From Phoma sp. XZ068 (Eukaryota; Ascomycota; Dothideomycetes; Pleosporales; Didymellaceae): DNA of 64,000 nt. Each line of letters opens with the position of its first letter. Position 1 is the stretch's first letter. Below, piece after piece: positions 23,906 to 34,416 of this stretch. Under the pieces are notes generated by a model. It ran no database searches, was not told where the DNA came from, and saw only the letters and a program-made list of their open reading frames with translations. The stretch spans positions 62,001-126,000 of the forward strand of contig RBKR01000018.1 in NCBI GenBank assembly GCA_004835665.1. The letters are read 5' to 3'. The translations under genes and the position numbers were made by a program.

Positions 23906-24665
23906 GGCGAATCCTCAATCAACTCACTCTCCCCACTAATCCCACTCCACTTCTCCAACCCATCCGGCACATCCACAACCCTCTGCCCATAAAACATATG
24001 ACACCTCGGCCTGAAACGTCTCTTCTCCTCATCCGTTTTCAAATGAATCAACGACGGAAACAGCAAAATCATGTTCCGCCCTTCGTCCATGATGGGGGAG
24101 TGGCAGTGCGAGCAGCGCACTTTGCAGGGGAGGCGGTGCGCGATGGATTTAGAGGAGGGATCGTACCATTCTAGGGAGTGGTGGCCGTGGGTGAAGTTTA
24201 TGTCGGTTTTGTGGAAGATGGCTGCCCATTGGAAGGGTGCGGCTGGGGAACGTACATTAGTTACTCGTTTGTACAGGAGCGGGTTTCAAACACGTGGGTT
24301 TGCGGGTGAAGGGTGTTTGGCGTACCATGCTGCGTCTGACATGTCGTGCAATGACAAAGCTTACTATCCAGCGGCTCTTGTCGACTAAGTTGGTACTCGA
24401 CCTTCCCGCAGTGGCAGTTCGCCGTGTACTTGACGTCGAAGTCATCACCATTGTCGTGGATGCGGTACGGTGGGCGCTGTTTCCATTCTGAGAGGCCGGT
24501 TGTTGAAGTGTCGTTTTCTTGGGATTTATCTTTCGTCATGGTTCTTGCTGTGGTGGAGAAGTGGAGGTACGGGCGTGAGATGTATGTGCGAGGAGCAAGA
24601 GTTGAGCGGAATGCGGTGCGAAGAGGGCAAAATGATGCGCGACGAAGAACTGCAGATACAAACAT
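23821..24665 (-). CDS. GFA/CENP-V domain protein, predicted mitochondrial
   Basis: Two exons, 24326-24665 and 23821-24242, joined over an 83-nt GT...AG intron (24243-24325); 253 residues. GFA-family proteins bind zinc; founding members were described as glutathione-dependent formaldehyde-activating enzymes, but most fungal members are uncharacterised. Zinc ligands are visible in order: CHCGKVEY, CHCTTCQTQH and CSHCHSPI. Splicing removes a false C-terminus and links TQHAAPFQWAAIF to the first exon. The first ATG (24665) gives an Arg/Ser/Thr-rich presequence ending near STTARTM, suggesting mitochondrial import; an internal Met at the end of that presequence could give a cytosolic form. The last ~30 residues are a low-complexity tail (RERERERAGEGKGKGKGE) encoded by a CT-rich microsatellite. 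A TGACGTCA palindrome lies ~80 bp upstream. Confidence 0.85.
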
Positions 24666-24746
24666 AAGTTCAGTGCAAGAGGGATGCAGTCTTCGCAATG
24701 GCAATCACTAGAAATGCGTTATGTGTGGTGGTCATTGACTTGTATT

Positions 24747-24762
24747 TACGTGACGTCACGTA
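24747..24762. promoter_or_regulatory. 16-bp perfect palindrome with a TGACGTCA (CRE) core
   Basis: TACGTGACGTCACGTA is its own reverse complement. The centre TGACGTCA is the classic site for ATF/CREB-type bZIP factors (fungal Atf1/AtfA). It lies 82 bp upstream of the GFA gene start and downstream of the phosphatase stop, so it most plausibly serves the GFA promoter. Confidence 0.65.
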
Positions 24763-24915
24763 GACGCTCGACAAAGGCGCTCGATCGGGTCGATCAAAGC
24801 CTAGTGTATACCTCGCGCGTGGCACCGCGCCCCAATTCGCCTGCAATGCAATGCTTTTCATGCGCTTCTACCGTTATTCGTGTGCTACTTTAGTGTATTC
24901 TACAACATCTGTGCT

Positions 24916-27900
24916 CTACGCGCCCTTGAGAGCTTGCTGGGCTTCCTTGGCGGAGAGCCCGAATACATTGATCAGATAATCCTGCTCTGCAAGTTGTTAG
25001 ATCGATACTTTCTTTGTGTGTGGTGGAAGACTTACTAATATCGCCTGCTATTCGCCTCCTCACAGCCTCAAACTCCACCTCTGCCTTGTCGCGGGTGGCG
25101 TCTTGCTTCTTCGAGTTGATGGTCTTGACGCGGAACTTGAAGCGTCCGCTGACAGGTCGGTGGTCAGACACCTTCACGCCATCGTGTCGTCTGTACTCGA
25201 GTTGCTTGATTCTACCCAGCCCTCGATAGAGCAGACGGTCGCACCAGGCCGGCGAGCGCTTCTTCTCGGAGCTGTCGTAGTTGTCGGTGCCGACGTCGTA
25301 CTTGTAGGTGGGGTCGAAGTCGATGGGCATCTCGTTGAATGCACGGAGGCGGAAGCCGGGATTACGCTTGCGGGAGAGTAGGAGTTGATCGCGCTCCAGA
25401 AGCTTGGCCAAGTTGCCTTGCCGTACGCAGTCGATGACCGTGTTTCGAGGCATCGCGTCGATGCGGTAGTTCAAGTCGCCGTTGAGGATGCATATCTCGT
25501 GGTCCAAGATCATCGAGCCGTCACCGCCGCCCACGAAAAAGTTCGCGCAGTCCGTAGGCGACCGATTCTTTGGTAATGGTGCAGCTTCCATGATAGAGGC
25601 TGCATCGTTGTTTCGATGTGTTGTCTGGGTTTGGCCGGCTGCAAGATGGCAGTTGATCAAGCAGAGGGAGGAGTCGTCAAGGAGGAAGCGAACGACCAAC
25701 GCGCCCTTGTTCCCCACGCGACCACTGAAACCGAGCTTAATCTCTGCGGCGCTTACATCTCGAATGTTATTTCGCTCTGACGACTTGACGAAGACGCAGG
25801 TAAACAGACCAACCAAGTTCGCGGTGTGCAGGAGAATATAGTTCTCCCTCGGAGCGTGCTCGTCCAACACCCGTATCAGGTGGTCTTTCCAGGCTCGGTA
25901 TTGATGCGACATGTGTTCGTGTTCCGAGCTCTCTTTTTGCTTCTTCTTCTTGAAGAAGCTCTTGGCGGTGATTTTCTTATTCTCCAGATCGACCAGTTCT
26001 TGGAAGCCGAACACGAGGATATCCGGCGGATTCTCCGGTTCGACAATCTCGCGCAAGAAGTCGCGGTCACCAGATTGCCGTAGGGTGGTTGGTTTCACTG
26101 CGCCAGCATTCCACGTCATGACTCGGGCGGACAATTCTCTAAACTCGCAGTACTCGGAATCGCGTTGTTGCATCAAGGTTTCTGGCATCATTAGCGTGGT
26201 TCCTCTTGCATAAAATCTTGACTTACCAAGCCAGTCCGTCTTCAACATCCCATCCCAGATGCGCAACATCGTGTCTGTGCCGAGCGAAGCAACCTGGAAC
26301 CGGTCCAGCTTCCAGATGCTCGACCGATCCGCGACAATACCTGCGATGGGCTTGTCGTGGGCCTTCCAGTCCTTCAACACTTTCCAGGGCGTGCACGAGG
26401 TATCGTACACGTAAATCATGCCCGTGCTGTAACCTGCCCATAAGTAGTCGCCAACACCGACAAGAGAGCTAATCTTGTACAGACTGACATTGACAACACC
26501 CAGACATTCGAACCCTTTCTTGGCATATATCGTCACCTTTCCGTCGATGTGGCCAAAGTAGATGCGGTCCGGTTGGCTGCTGATGATGGCCCCTGACGTT
26601 ACATCGCCGACGTTGAGCTGTGATAGCGTGCCGTCGCTGAGCTGTTGGAAGTGGTTATGGTCTCCTGTGCGTTTGTACACCCGCAGCTCCTTCGTATATG
26701 CAACCCAAAGTTGTGACCCAGAAACGATCGAAAAGGTATGCCCTTGTGGAATACGATACGTAAGAGGCGCTTGGTGCAGTGATGGCGAGCCCGACTCGTC
26801 AGCCGGCCAGATATGCAGCTTCCCTGCGTCATCCAACGACCACATCTCTCCCGCATATCGGAAGATCTTGGTGATGACCGCTCGTGCATGAGCATTCTTA
26901 GTGAACACTACACTTTGCGTTGGGATGTCAATTTCGTGCATTTCGCCCGTGTTCATGCCCAGCCATATGCGCTTGCCTTCGTCTTCCACGTCTTTTGCGG
27001 GCCTGAAGGCTACCGCTGTAGCTTTTACGGTATCGCCATGGCTCAAGCTCATCAACAGCCGCCCATTCAGCACGTTCCACACGTTCGTCACGTAGCCCGT
27101 CGTACAGATGTAATCGCCACACACAGCGAAAAGCTTGGTGTCGTATCCTGTGGGTATCGCGCCTATCGTGTCGGGGAACAGCGGGGGTCTCCGGTTTGCT
27201 TGCGACGAGTCGGGATAGTCGGTCAGGGCGGCGGTCGGAGCCTTCTCGGGCGAAGTATCGGATTCGTCTGAGTCGTATGTGTATGCTTGCGGGCCTTTTC
27301 GCGGCTGTTGGGGAGGCGGGGTCGGTGTTGGTGTTGGTCTCCTCATCTCGCCAGACTTTCGGGGCGGCGGCGGTTCTGGAGGCCCTAGGGATCTTGGTGG
27401 TATTGTGGAATTCGTGGTTTGCGTCCGCCGTGGGGGAGGCATCATCTTCGCGCCGTCGTCATATGCCAGAGAGAGGGGCCGCCCCTGATCAAACGACCTC
27501 CGCACTGGCACATCCGGAGGAGCTGGCCGGTGCAATTGTACGCTCTTCCTCAAATCTAAAGTATCCTTCTCGCGCCTCATAGGCAGCGCAGGTCGGTCTT
27601 CTTGGATATCGCCATTTCTATAGGATGTTGCGGTAGGTGGTGATGCGCGCTTTGGTGGTTGGTTCGCAATCCGTGAATCGGTCGACGGTAATTTCTCGGC
27701 CACGGCATGGTGTACAGGTGGAGGCGGGAAGTAGCTGTCCTTGAGTATGCCTTTTGGTTTCGAAGCCAGGGGTAACGCAGGCGGAGACGAGTTCGGGGCC
27801 TTCGCGCTTCCTGCGCTGCTGGGTGGGGTGTTGAATGGAGAGATTCGCTCATCCTCCGACTTGGCTGGCTCCAAACTCACCCTCGGTCGCGCCGAAGTAT

Positions 27901-28664
27901 CGACCGGTTGGGGCTTGCTTGGAATCTTTGGCTTCCCAGCTCGGTTGACAGGAGGTGGTATGGGCGGAGCAGACGCAGTGGGTCGGTCGCTCTTGCGAGG
28001 GTCTCCGGCTGTGCTTGAGCCCGTGGCGGTGGCAGAGAGCGACTTGACTTCCGGGCCAGGGGTGCCATTTCTGCTCGCAATCTTGAACGGTTTCGACCCG
28101 TTGGGGGCTACTGGTGGAGAAGGCGAGTCGAGCGCGGCATGCGATGTCGGTCGAGAAGGACGGGGCGAGAGGATGGGCGGGGCCAGGTTCGCTGGCGGGG
28201 ACTTGGGCGACTGGACGGTGACCTTGGGCGGCGACCGTGTGCGCGAGCGCGTGGGCGATCTGGGGGGTGAGAAGGCCACCATGGACGTCGGGCGGGGCTT
28301 GGGGTTGCTCCATGGCGCCCGCAGCGTTGACGAGCGCGGAGTCGGCTTGCCGTTGCTGCTCAGCTCGGTGACGCTGGGGGAGGCTCTGTCTATGTGGTCC
28401 CGGGGGATGTCTAGCGACATGCGCCCCGCCGAGCGGCGGTGTTCCTCGGGGGCAGCAGGGCGGTCTGCGGGGCAGGGCGAGCGCTGGCGCGGGGTGGCGG
28501 GCGCGGTGGTCGCCTTGTTCGCGCTGAGGAGGTTCTCGAACTGGGCGCGGAGGGAGGAGACGGGCTTCTGTGGCTGCGTCAGTATGAGCACCGACATGTG
28601 CGCGGGCGGGCAGGCGGTGACGTACAATGGACTCGGTCTCCTCCGCCTTGTTCTGTTGGTCCAT
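24916..28664 (-). CDS. Inositol polyphosphate 5-phosphatase with N-terminal WD-type propeller
   Basis: Four exons: 28626-28664, 26227-28567, 25036-26181, 24916-24986; 1198 residues. The enzyme should remove the 5-phosphate from phosphoinositides or inositol phosphates. Residues ~14-470 are Pro/Ser-rich and disordered, with SH3-ligand-like runs and the lead KPVSSLRAQFENLL. Residues ~490-790 form a propeller-like region (KLFAVCGDY, IWLGMNTGEMHEID, LWAGYSTGMIYVYD). The catalytic domain shows VMTWNAG ~815, FGFQEL, LNGDLNYR ~1026, PAWCDRL ~1105 and SDHRPV ~1131, all 5-phosphatase signatures. Propeller plus 5-phosphatase is also seen in plant FRA3-type enzymes. ATG 28664 opens a 13-codon first exon; the longer frame upstream begins with GTG. 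The last intron (24987-25035) changes the C-terminus to LINVFGLSAKEAQQALKGA. The 45-nt intron 26182-26226 has no stop and is a multiple of three. Confidence 0.9.
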
Positions 28665-29357
28665 GATGGGTCCTGCTGGTCAGCCAGCACCGGAAGGAGT
28701 CCTACAGCTGCTCATCGACCTCTGTGGAGCTGTGCCCATTGGGCGCGGGCGGCGGTGCGGGCGGAGTGGAGCTGGGCCGGGCGGCGGTCATGCAGCGTCG
28801 CGGCGCATGGGCGGTCGTAGGGCGGGTGCAGTGGTACGGCTGGTGGATAGGCGTAGTATGGCTGGCGAACAGGCGCAGAATGGCTGGCAGACAGCACAAA
28901 AGGCGCTCCCCTGGGAAGTGGCAGAACGGCCGTGGCTGTCCCGAGACGCGTAGACGGTGGATGCTAAGAATGTTGGCCTGCAAGGATCGCCGGCGGCAGC
29001 GTGGGGTCGAGAGCGGCCGTGTTTCAGCAGCGGCCGTGCAGCGAGACGCAGCGGACGGCGAGAGGGAGCGCGTGCCTGGAGGCGACTGGGTGTGAGTGTG
29101 AATGTGCCAGACAGTCCGGCGGCCTCCAGCGGACGTGGTCGACCGTCGTCAGCTCAGCTCCTCGGCGCATGCACATTCCCGAGACGAGACCCTTGCGGGG
29201 ACCGAACGAGCGGTGATGCAGGCACAGGCACCGAATTCTTACGCGACGCGCCCAACTGCACGTCCACCGCCAGACTCCCGCTGTGAGACTGCAGCAACTC
29301 CCCGCCGTGAGACCAGCAAGACTCCCGCCGTGAGCCTGCACCACCACCGCCGCCAAC
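28665..29357. other. Divergent promoter, 5-phosphatase / CHY zinc finger
   Basis: A GC-rich 693-bp gap between two start codons on opposite strands. Frames on both strands are long because of base composition but show no motif. It is best read as a shared promoter region with both leaders. Confidence 0.6.
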
Positions 29358-29906
29358 ATGTGGTAAGCACGCACCCCTCGCCGACCCCGCCATCCACGCC
29401 CGCCGCTGATGCGCCTGCAGCAAACACGTCCTCAACGCCCAGGTCTCCATCCGCTCGCCGTGCTGCAAGAAGTGGTTCGACTGCGCAGAATGCCACCAGG
29501 AGCAGGCCGACCACCCGCTGCTGCAGAGCTTCGAGATGGTCTTTATCTGCAAAAAGTGCAAAAAGGCCTTTCGCAAGGACGCCCGGGAGTTTGAAGATAG
29601 GTGTGTTGATGTGCCCTTACCCTTGCTTTTCGTAGCCTTGTATTATGTGTATATGCGCATATATATGTGTACATGTGTACATATAATGTATATGTTTATA
29701 CAACAACGACTAACCAACCCAGCGACGAATACTGCCCCCACTGCGACAACCACTTCGTCCTCGACGCCCTCACGCCCAAAGCCTCGCTCAACGTCGAGGG
29801 CGAGGACGCCCGCGTCGACAACAGGATGATCAAGGACGAGCGCCAGAGGCAAAAGGACATGCGCACTATTTTCGATGTCGAAGAGGCCCCCCACAAGCTT
29901 GGTTGA
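29358..29906 (+). CDS. HOT13: CHY-type zinc-finger protein (Hot13-like)
   Basis: Three exons: 29358-29362 (only ATG plus TG), 29421-29600, 29723-29906; 122 residues. The spliced start reads MCKHVLNAQVSIRSPCC, matching the usual opening of this family, which supports the five-base first exon. Zinc ligands follow as CCKKWFDCAECH, HPLLQ, ICKKCKKAF and YCPHCDNHF, the CHY plus paired CxxC layout. Yeast Hot13 assists the redox recycling of Mia40 in the mitochondrial intermembrane space, and related fungal proteins are largely unstudied. The tail GEDARVDNRMIKDER...IFDVEE is charged. Intron 2 (29601-29722) holds a purine-pyrimidine alternating run. Divergent from the phosphatase gene. The family is clear; the symbol is by similarity. 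Confidence 0.85.
29645..29705. repeat. Alternating TG/TA/CA tract in an intron
   Basis: The run tatgtgtatatgcgcatata and the following tgtgtacatgtgtacata alternate purine and pyrimidine and contain small inverted repeats, a Z-DNA or cruciform-prone pattern. It lies wholly in intron 2 of the CHY gene. Confidence 0.7.
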
Positions 29907-30189
29907 AGACGGGGAGAGAAGCACAGCATAGCATAAACACCCAGTCGAGAGACAGCGCCGAGTCGATTAATGGCCGCGCGGAGGGATTTACATGGAGCGT
30001 TTACAGCGAGTCACGGATGTACAGGGATACATCCACCAGGAACAAGTACGCTAGATATGCCATATGATTGAGCGCTAGCCGTCGTGTGCAGTGCACGACT
30101 TCATCATCATGAGTCTACCTCTTGCATGTCATTGCTTTCGTTTGCTAGACGCCGTGCTGTTCGTTTTGCCGTCATTCGTAACCATGTCT

Positions 30190-31153
30190 CTACGCCCCCG
30201 AGCCGGAGCCTTCAGCAGGGGTAGGACGTGTGGGGAGCGCCCCAGTGCCCGCAGGCCTGCCAGGTCTCCTGCTGGCCGCCTCCTCTTGCTTCTCTGTGTT
30301 GATGTTCTCCACATACTTCTCAATGTCCTCCACCGGCAGCATCTCGAGCGGCTTGCCCGGTGCCGAGATGGCAATCTCAATGTTCTTCGCGCCAGTCTGC
30401 ACCACCTCCAACAGCGACTTGATCGTGAGCTTGATCGTCTCCTCCCGGTCCATGCCCTCCTTGTGGTTGCGCTCGAGGAACTCGCGGACTGTCTTGCTCG
30501 ATCGCCCGATGGCGTTTGCCTTCCTGTTTGGAGTTAGCATCATAAAATCCACTACTGTTCAAGACTTCTTACCATGCTGAGTAGATGCCAGACGGCTCGG
30601 TCTGGTACAGGCGCGGGGTCTTGTCGTTGGGGTCGAAGCCAACAATGAGCGTACTAATGCCAAACGGCCTGACACCACCACTCTGTGTGTACCTCTGCTG
30701 CACACCAGCAACGTACTTGGTGATGTACTCTATCGAAACAGGGTCTTCGACCGTCAGACGATGTGATTGCGCTTCCAGACGGGCCTTGTCGACGAGAATG
30801 CGGGCATCGGCGTTCAATCCAGCGAAGGCGAGGGCGACGTGGTTGTCTACCAGACAGATCTTGGAGGGGGTAATGCGTGTGTCTTGGAGCTTCATCGCCG
30901 ACCTCTTCTCGCAACCAAGTACTACAATGTCAGCGCCCTTGACACCGACCGCGCATGTTCCTGCGGGGTATTAGTGTCGATCGTTGTAGCTATACATATA
31001 ACAGCACCGTACCTCGCTTGACGGCTTCGAGAGCATATTCGACCTGGAAGACGTGACCGTCCGGACTGAAGACTGCCTGGATTAGCTACGGCTGTTGATC
31101 GTATACGTGCTGCTTGCTGTACCTGAGAGCGCGCGATCGTAGCCTGATGCCAT
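30190..31153 (-). CDS. PRE6: 20S proteasome subunit alpha4 (PRE6/PSMA7 type)
   Basis: Four exons: 31123-31153, 31013-31072, 30573-30960, 30190-30523; 270 residues. Forms part of the outer heptameric ring of the 20S core and gates substrate entry; alpha subunits lack the catalytic threonine. The spliced N-terminus reads GYDRALSVFSPDGHVFQVEY, the universal alpha-subunit signature, followed by EAVKRGTCAVGVKG. MKLQDTRITPSKI, AGLNADARIL and QRYTQSGGVRPFG identify the alpha4 subtype. Each of the three introns (49-52 nt) must be removed to restore these motifs. The C-terminal ~30 residues (SRRPGRPAGTGALPTRP) are longer and more Pro/Gly/Arg-rich than the yeast tail. It shares a 277-bp divergent promoter with the D-hydroxyacid dehydrogenase gene. 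Confidence 0.95.
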
Positions 31154-31430
31154 CGTGGAGGTGGCAGTGCTTTATTCAGAGTTTATGAGGATACAGTCCG
31201 TGTGAACAGCGACGTCGAGGTAATAGGGCGGCGGGGAGGTGTTGTAGAGTGTAAACGGCGGCAAGTCAATGGTCGGAGCTCTGTGGAGCTTGTCCGCGTC
31301 GTTGCTCTGCCTAGTCGCGCCAAGCAGCGGTGGCTCGTGCCTGCCTTATGTCATCGACCATGAATCTTCAACGAGGCCATCTCAAACGCCCCCACTCTTC
31401 GGTTTCGATCATTCACTCACTCTTTGCGTT

Positions 31431-33245
31431 ATGGCGACTTCAGCGCGTTTTGTGTCTTCGCTGCGACGCGGTGCGTTGTCTGCTCGTGTTGCGCCACGAA
31501 CTCAATGCTTGAGACTGGCACCTCAAGTCAGAAGAATAACTTCAGCGACATCGGAACCTCATCAACCAGATGCGAAAGGTGGTTTAGATGGGCCGGCACC
31601 TTCGAAATCCATCAAGTTCACCTCTGAGTCGTATGTGGCAACCGGCGGGAATAAATTTGACAATTGATATCTAACCTTTTCAGATACCCGGAAATCAAAA
31701 GAGATCCAAAATTTGCTAAACTCACAGAGGAGCATGTGAAGTACTTCAAGGAGCTTTTGGGCTCAGACTCTGCATGCATTGATGGAGTTACTAAGGATGC
31801 AACCGATGACATTGAGCCTTTCAACAGTGACTGGATGCGCAAATTCCGTGGCCACACCCAACTTGTCTTGAAGCCCAGCAACAAAGAAGAACTCAGCAAA
31901 ATCCTCAAGTACTGCAATGATAACATGATTGCTGTTGTGCCGCAGGGAGGCAACTCTGGTCTCGTCGGTGGCTCCGTACCTGTTTTCGACGAGATTGTCA
32001 TCAACCTGCAGAAGATGAACAAGATCCGGTCTTTCGATGAAGTCTCTGGAATCTTGGTCGCTGATGCCGGAGTCATCCTCGAGAACGCTGACAACTACCT
32101 GGCCGAGAGGAACCACATCTTCCCTCTCGACTTGGGCGCAAAGGGCTCGTGCCAGATTGGTGGCAACGTCGCGACCAACGCCGGTGGTCTGCGTCTCCTA
32201 CGATACGGCAGTCTCCACGGCAATGTTTTGGGTATTGAGGCCGTTCTCCCGGACGGCACTATTGTCAACGATCTTTGCACCCTTCGCAAGAACAACACTG
32301 GGTATGACCTGAAACAGCTCTTCATTGGCGCAGAGGGTACTATTGGCATCATCACCGCTGTGTCGATACAGTGTGCTGCACGATCGCAGGCCGTAAACGT
32401 TGCCTACTTCGGTCTGGAGAGCTTTGAGAAGGTCCAAGAGGCTTTCCGCACAGCCAAGGGTCAGCTTGCTGAGATCCTATCTGCTTTCGAGCTCATGGAC
32501 GGCCGCACGCAGAAGCTGGTCAACAAGGTCACCGGAAAGAAGATGCCCCTCGAGGGAGAATACCCTTTCTATTGCTTGGTAGAGACAAGTGGTTCCAACG
32601 CTGACCACGACGCGGAGGTATGTTATCTTCATTGTGAGCAAGCAAGTGCCACCAGCTGACCGAATCAGAAACTGCAAGCTTTCCTCGAGCACGTCATGGA
32701 GACCGAGATTGTTCTGGACGGTACTCTTGCAGATAACCAAACTCAAATCCAGGAGCTCTGGTCATGGCGTGAGGGCATCACGGAAGTTCTGGGCCACGAG
32801 GGCGGTGTCTACAAGTACGACTTGTCGATCCCCATCGCAGAGCTTTACGACATCGTCAACGACACCAGGGACCGACTGACTGAAGCTGGTCTTGTCGGCG
32901 ATGGTCCTGAGTTCCCTGTCGTTGATGTTGTTGGGTACGGGCACATGGGAGACGCGAACCTGCACTTGAATATCCCTACACGGAGATTCGACAAGGCCGT
33001 CGAGAAGAAGCTAGAGCCTTTCGTATACGAGTGGGTGCAGAAGAGGAACGGCAGTATCAGTGCTGAGCATGGTCTTGGTGTGACGAAGAAGCCATACGTC
33101 AGCTACAGCAAGAACGAGACCATGATGAAGCTGATGAAGCAGATCAAGGATCTCTACGATCCCGTAAGTTGCACCTCTCACATATCGTTGACGTACGCTG
33201 ACGCCATTGCAGAAGGGTATCATGAACCCGTACAAGTACATATAA
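31431..33245 (+). CDS. DLD2: Mitochondrial FAD-linked D-2-hydroxyglutarate / D-lactate dehydrogenase
   Basis: Four exons: 31431-31630, 31684-32617, 32669-33163, 33213-33245; 553 residues. Oxidises a D-2-hydroxyacid (D-2-hydroxyglutarate or D-lactate) with FAD. Residues 1-~35 are Arg/Ser-rich without acids, a mitochondrial presequence. The FAD-binding PCMH domain shows VVPQGGNSGLVGGSVPVFDE and GNVATNAGGLRLLRYGS; the C-terminal oxidase domain has VVDVVGYGHMGDANLHLN (metal-binding His) and SISAEHGLGVTKK. The last exon has only ten coding residues, restoring the usual ending KGIMNPYKY, missed if the final intron is read through. Yeast Dld2/Dld3 act on D-2-hydroxyglutarate; the exact substrate here is not decided by motifs. 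Tail-to-tail, 70 bp, with the amidohydrolase gene. Confidence 0.93.
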
Positions 33246-33315
33246 ACTTCCGTGTAGTATTATTAGACCATTCTTATCCCTTTTCTGTCCTATCTATCCG
33301 TCCCAGCCACCATTA

Positions 33316-34416
33316 TTACTCCCCTCGCTTGGTTTCTTTCCCCGCAAGTAGCTTCTGCGCGTTCCTTTCGTATATCGCATTCCTCTGCTCCTCGCTGAAC
33401 AGATGCTCCAATCCGTCTTTCATTCTCTCAGCAAACATCTCCACAAATTTCGTCTGCGTGAACGGGAAGTCGCTCCCGTACAGCAGCCTCTCGTATGAGA
33501 TATCAAAACCCTCAACAAACGCTTTAAGCTGCCCTTGACCACCACTTTCGCCATCGAAAATAAAACCAGCCAAATCGAAGTAAAACTGCGTTTCCAACTG
33601 CTGCTTCACTTTGGCTGCATCCAACAACCTCCCTCCCGGCACGACGTTTGAGAACTGAACGAACCGCGTCAACACCGGCGGCAGCGCACCCCCAGAATGC
33701 GGTATGATGAATGTAACATTCGGACAGCGATCCAGCGTCCCGGTCCAAAAAAGACTCACCACCGCACGCGCAGTATCGAAAAAGAACTCAAACACGGGTA
33801 CCGGATACTGGTCTCCAAACGGCGTGGCATCAACAGTCGTTCCGTCGGCGTGCTTGACGCAGGGTTTCGTGGGGTGGATGAACACCGTTGCATGCAAGTC
33901 GTTCAACTTCTCGAATACCCGGTCGAACGATGAGTCTCCCAGGTATGTCCCGTGGTAGTTTGTCAGCAGTCCGAAGCCATCGGCGCCTTCTGCTAATGCC
34001 ACGTCTATCTCTGCCAATGCGGCGTCGACATCTGGTAGTGGAAGAGATGCCCAGAAGCCGAATTTGTCTGGGTTGTCTTGTTTGAGTTTTGCAGCGTAGG
34101 CGTTGCATTCGCGGGTCAGGCTGAGGCCGAGCGTGTTGTTAGTAGCGGCAATATGGGTCCCTGGCGAGGAGATGGAGAGGATGGATTTCGAGACGTTGGC
34201 AACCTTCATCATGTCGAGATGTCGATCGAGCGACCATTCGGGGATGGCTGGCATGCCGTCTGGATGGGAGTGCCCATTCTTCGCAAGTTCGGCGCGGTAG
34301 TTTGGGGGCAGGAAGTGCGAGTGGACGTCTATCCGTTTGGGCAGGGTCATGTTTGTTGCTGTTGCGCAAGCGGTTAGGAGCAGGACGGTGATGGTGTGAG
34401 GGAACATTTTGGACAT
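33316..34416 (-). CDS. Amidohydrolase-2 family (ACMSD / 6-MSA decarboxylase-like), with signal peptide
   Basis: Single exon, 366 residues. The family contains metal-dependent decarboxylases such as ACMSD, gamma-resorcylate decarboxylase and fungal 6-methylsalicylate decarboxylase (PatG type). Metal-site features are present: RIDVHSHFLPP near residue 28-38 (HxH), FIHPTKPC near 178, FIIPHSGGALPP near 236-247 and LLYGSDFPFTQ near 315-325 (Asp). The N-terminus MSKMFPHTITVLLLTACATA is a plausible signal peptide, so the enzyme may enter the ER or be secreted; two potential N-glycosylation sites (NVS, NVT) lie in the mature part. No polyketide synthase is adjacent, so a role in patulin-like biosynthesis is not supported; aromatic acid breakdown is as likely. 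Start ATG 34416 is the first in frame. Confidence 0.87.
   Translation of the reverse strand: MSKMFPHTITVLLLTACATATNMTLPKRIDVHSHFLPPNYRAELAKNGHSHPDGMPAIPEWSLDRHLDMMKVANVSKSILSISSPGTHIAATNNTLGLSLTRECNAYAAKLKQDNPDKFGFWASLPLPDVDAALAEIDVALAEGADGFGLLTNYHGTYLGDSSFDRVFEKLNDLHATVFIHPTKPCVKHADGTTVDATPFGDQYPVPVFEFFFDTARAVVSLFWTGTLDRCPNVTFIIPHSGGALPPVLTRFVQFSNVVPGGRLLDAAKVKQQLETQFYFDLAGFIFDGESGGQGQLKAFVEGFDISYERLLYGSDFPFTQTKFVEMFAERMKDGLEHLFSEEQRNAIYERNAQKLLAGKETKRGE

Noticed and set aside
23818..23960. Telomere-like or CRISPR-like repeat in the CT-rich tract
   Set aside because: The units are irregular CCCT/CTC words with no spacers and no regular period; it is a microsatellite in a coding tail.
24917..25035. 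Read-through C-terminus of the 5-phosphatase (SKSSTTHKESIDL and beyond)
   Set aside because: A GTAAGT...TTGCAG intron is present and its removal gives a short helical C-terminus ending at TAG 24916-24918.
28665..28690. Upstream start for the 5-phosphatase in the long open frame
   Set aside because: That frame opens with GTG and lacks an ATG before the conserved region. ATG 28664 in another frame, spliced at 28625/28568, gives a normal N-terminus.
27741..28820. 359-codon plus-strand frame opposite the 5-phosphatase N-terminus
   Set aside because: It is the antisense of a Pro/Ser-rich coding region with high GC, which creates long open shadows. The minus strand has the real domains.
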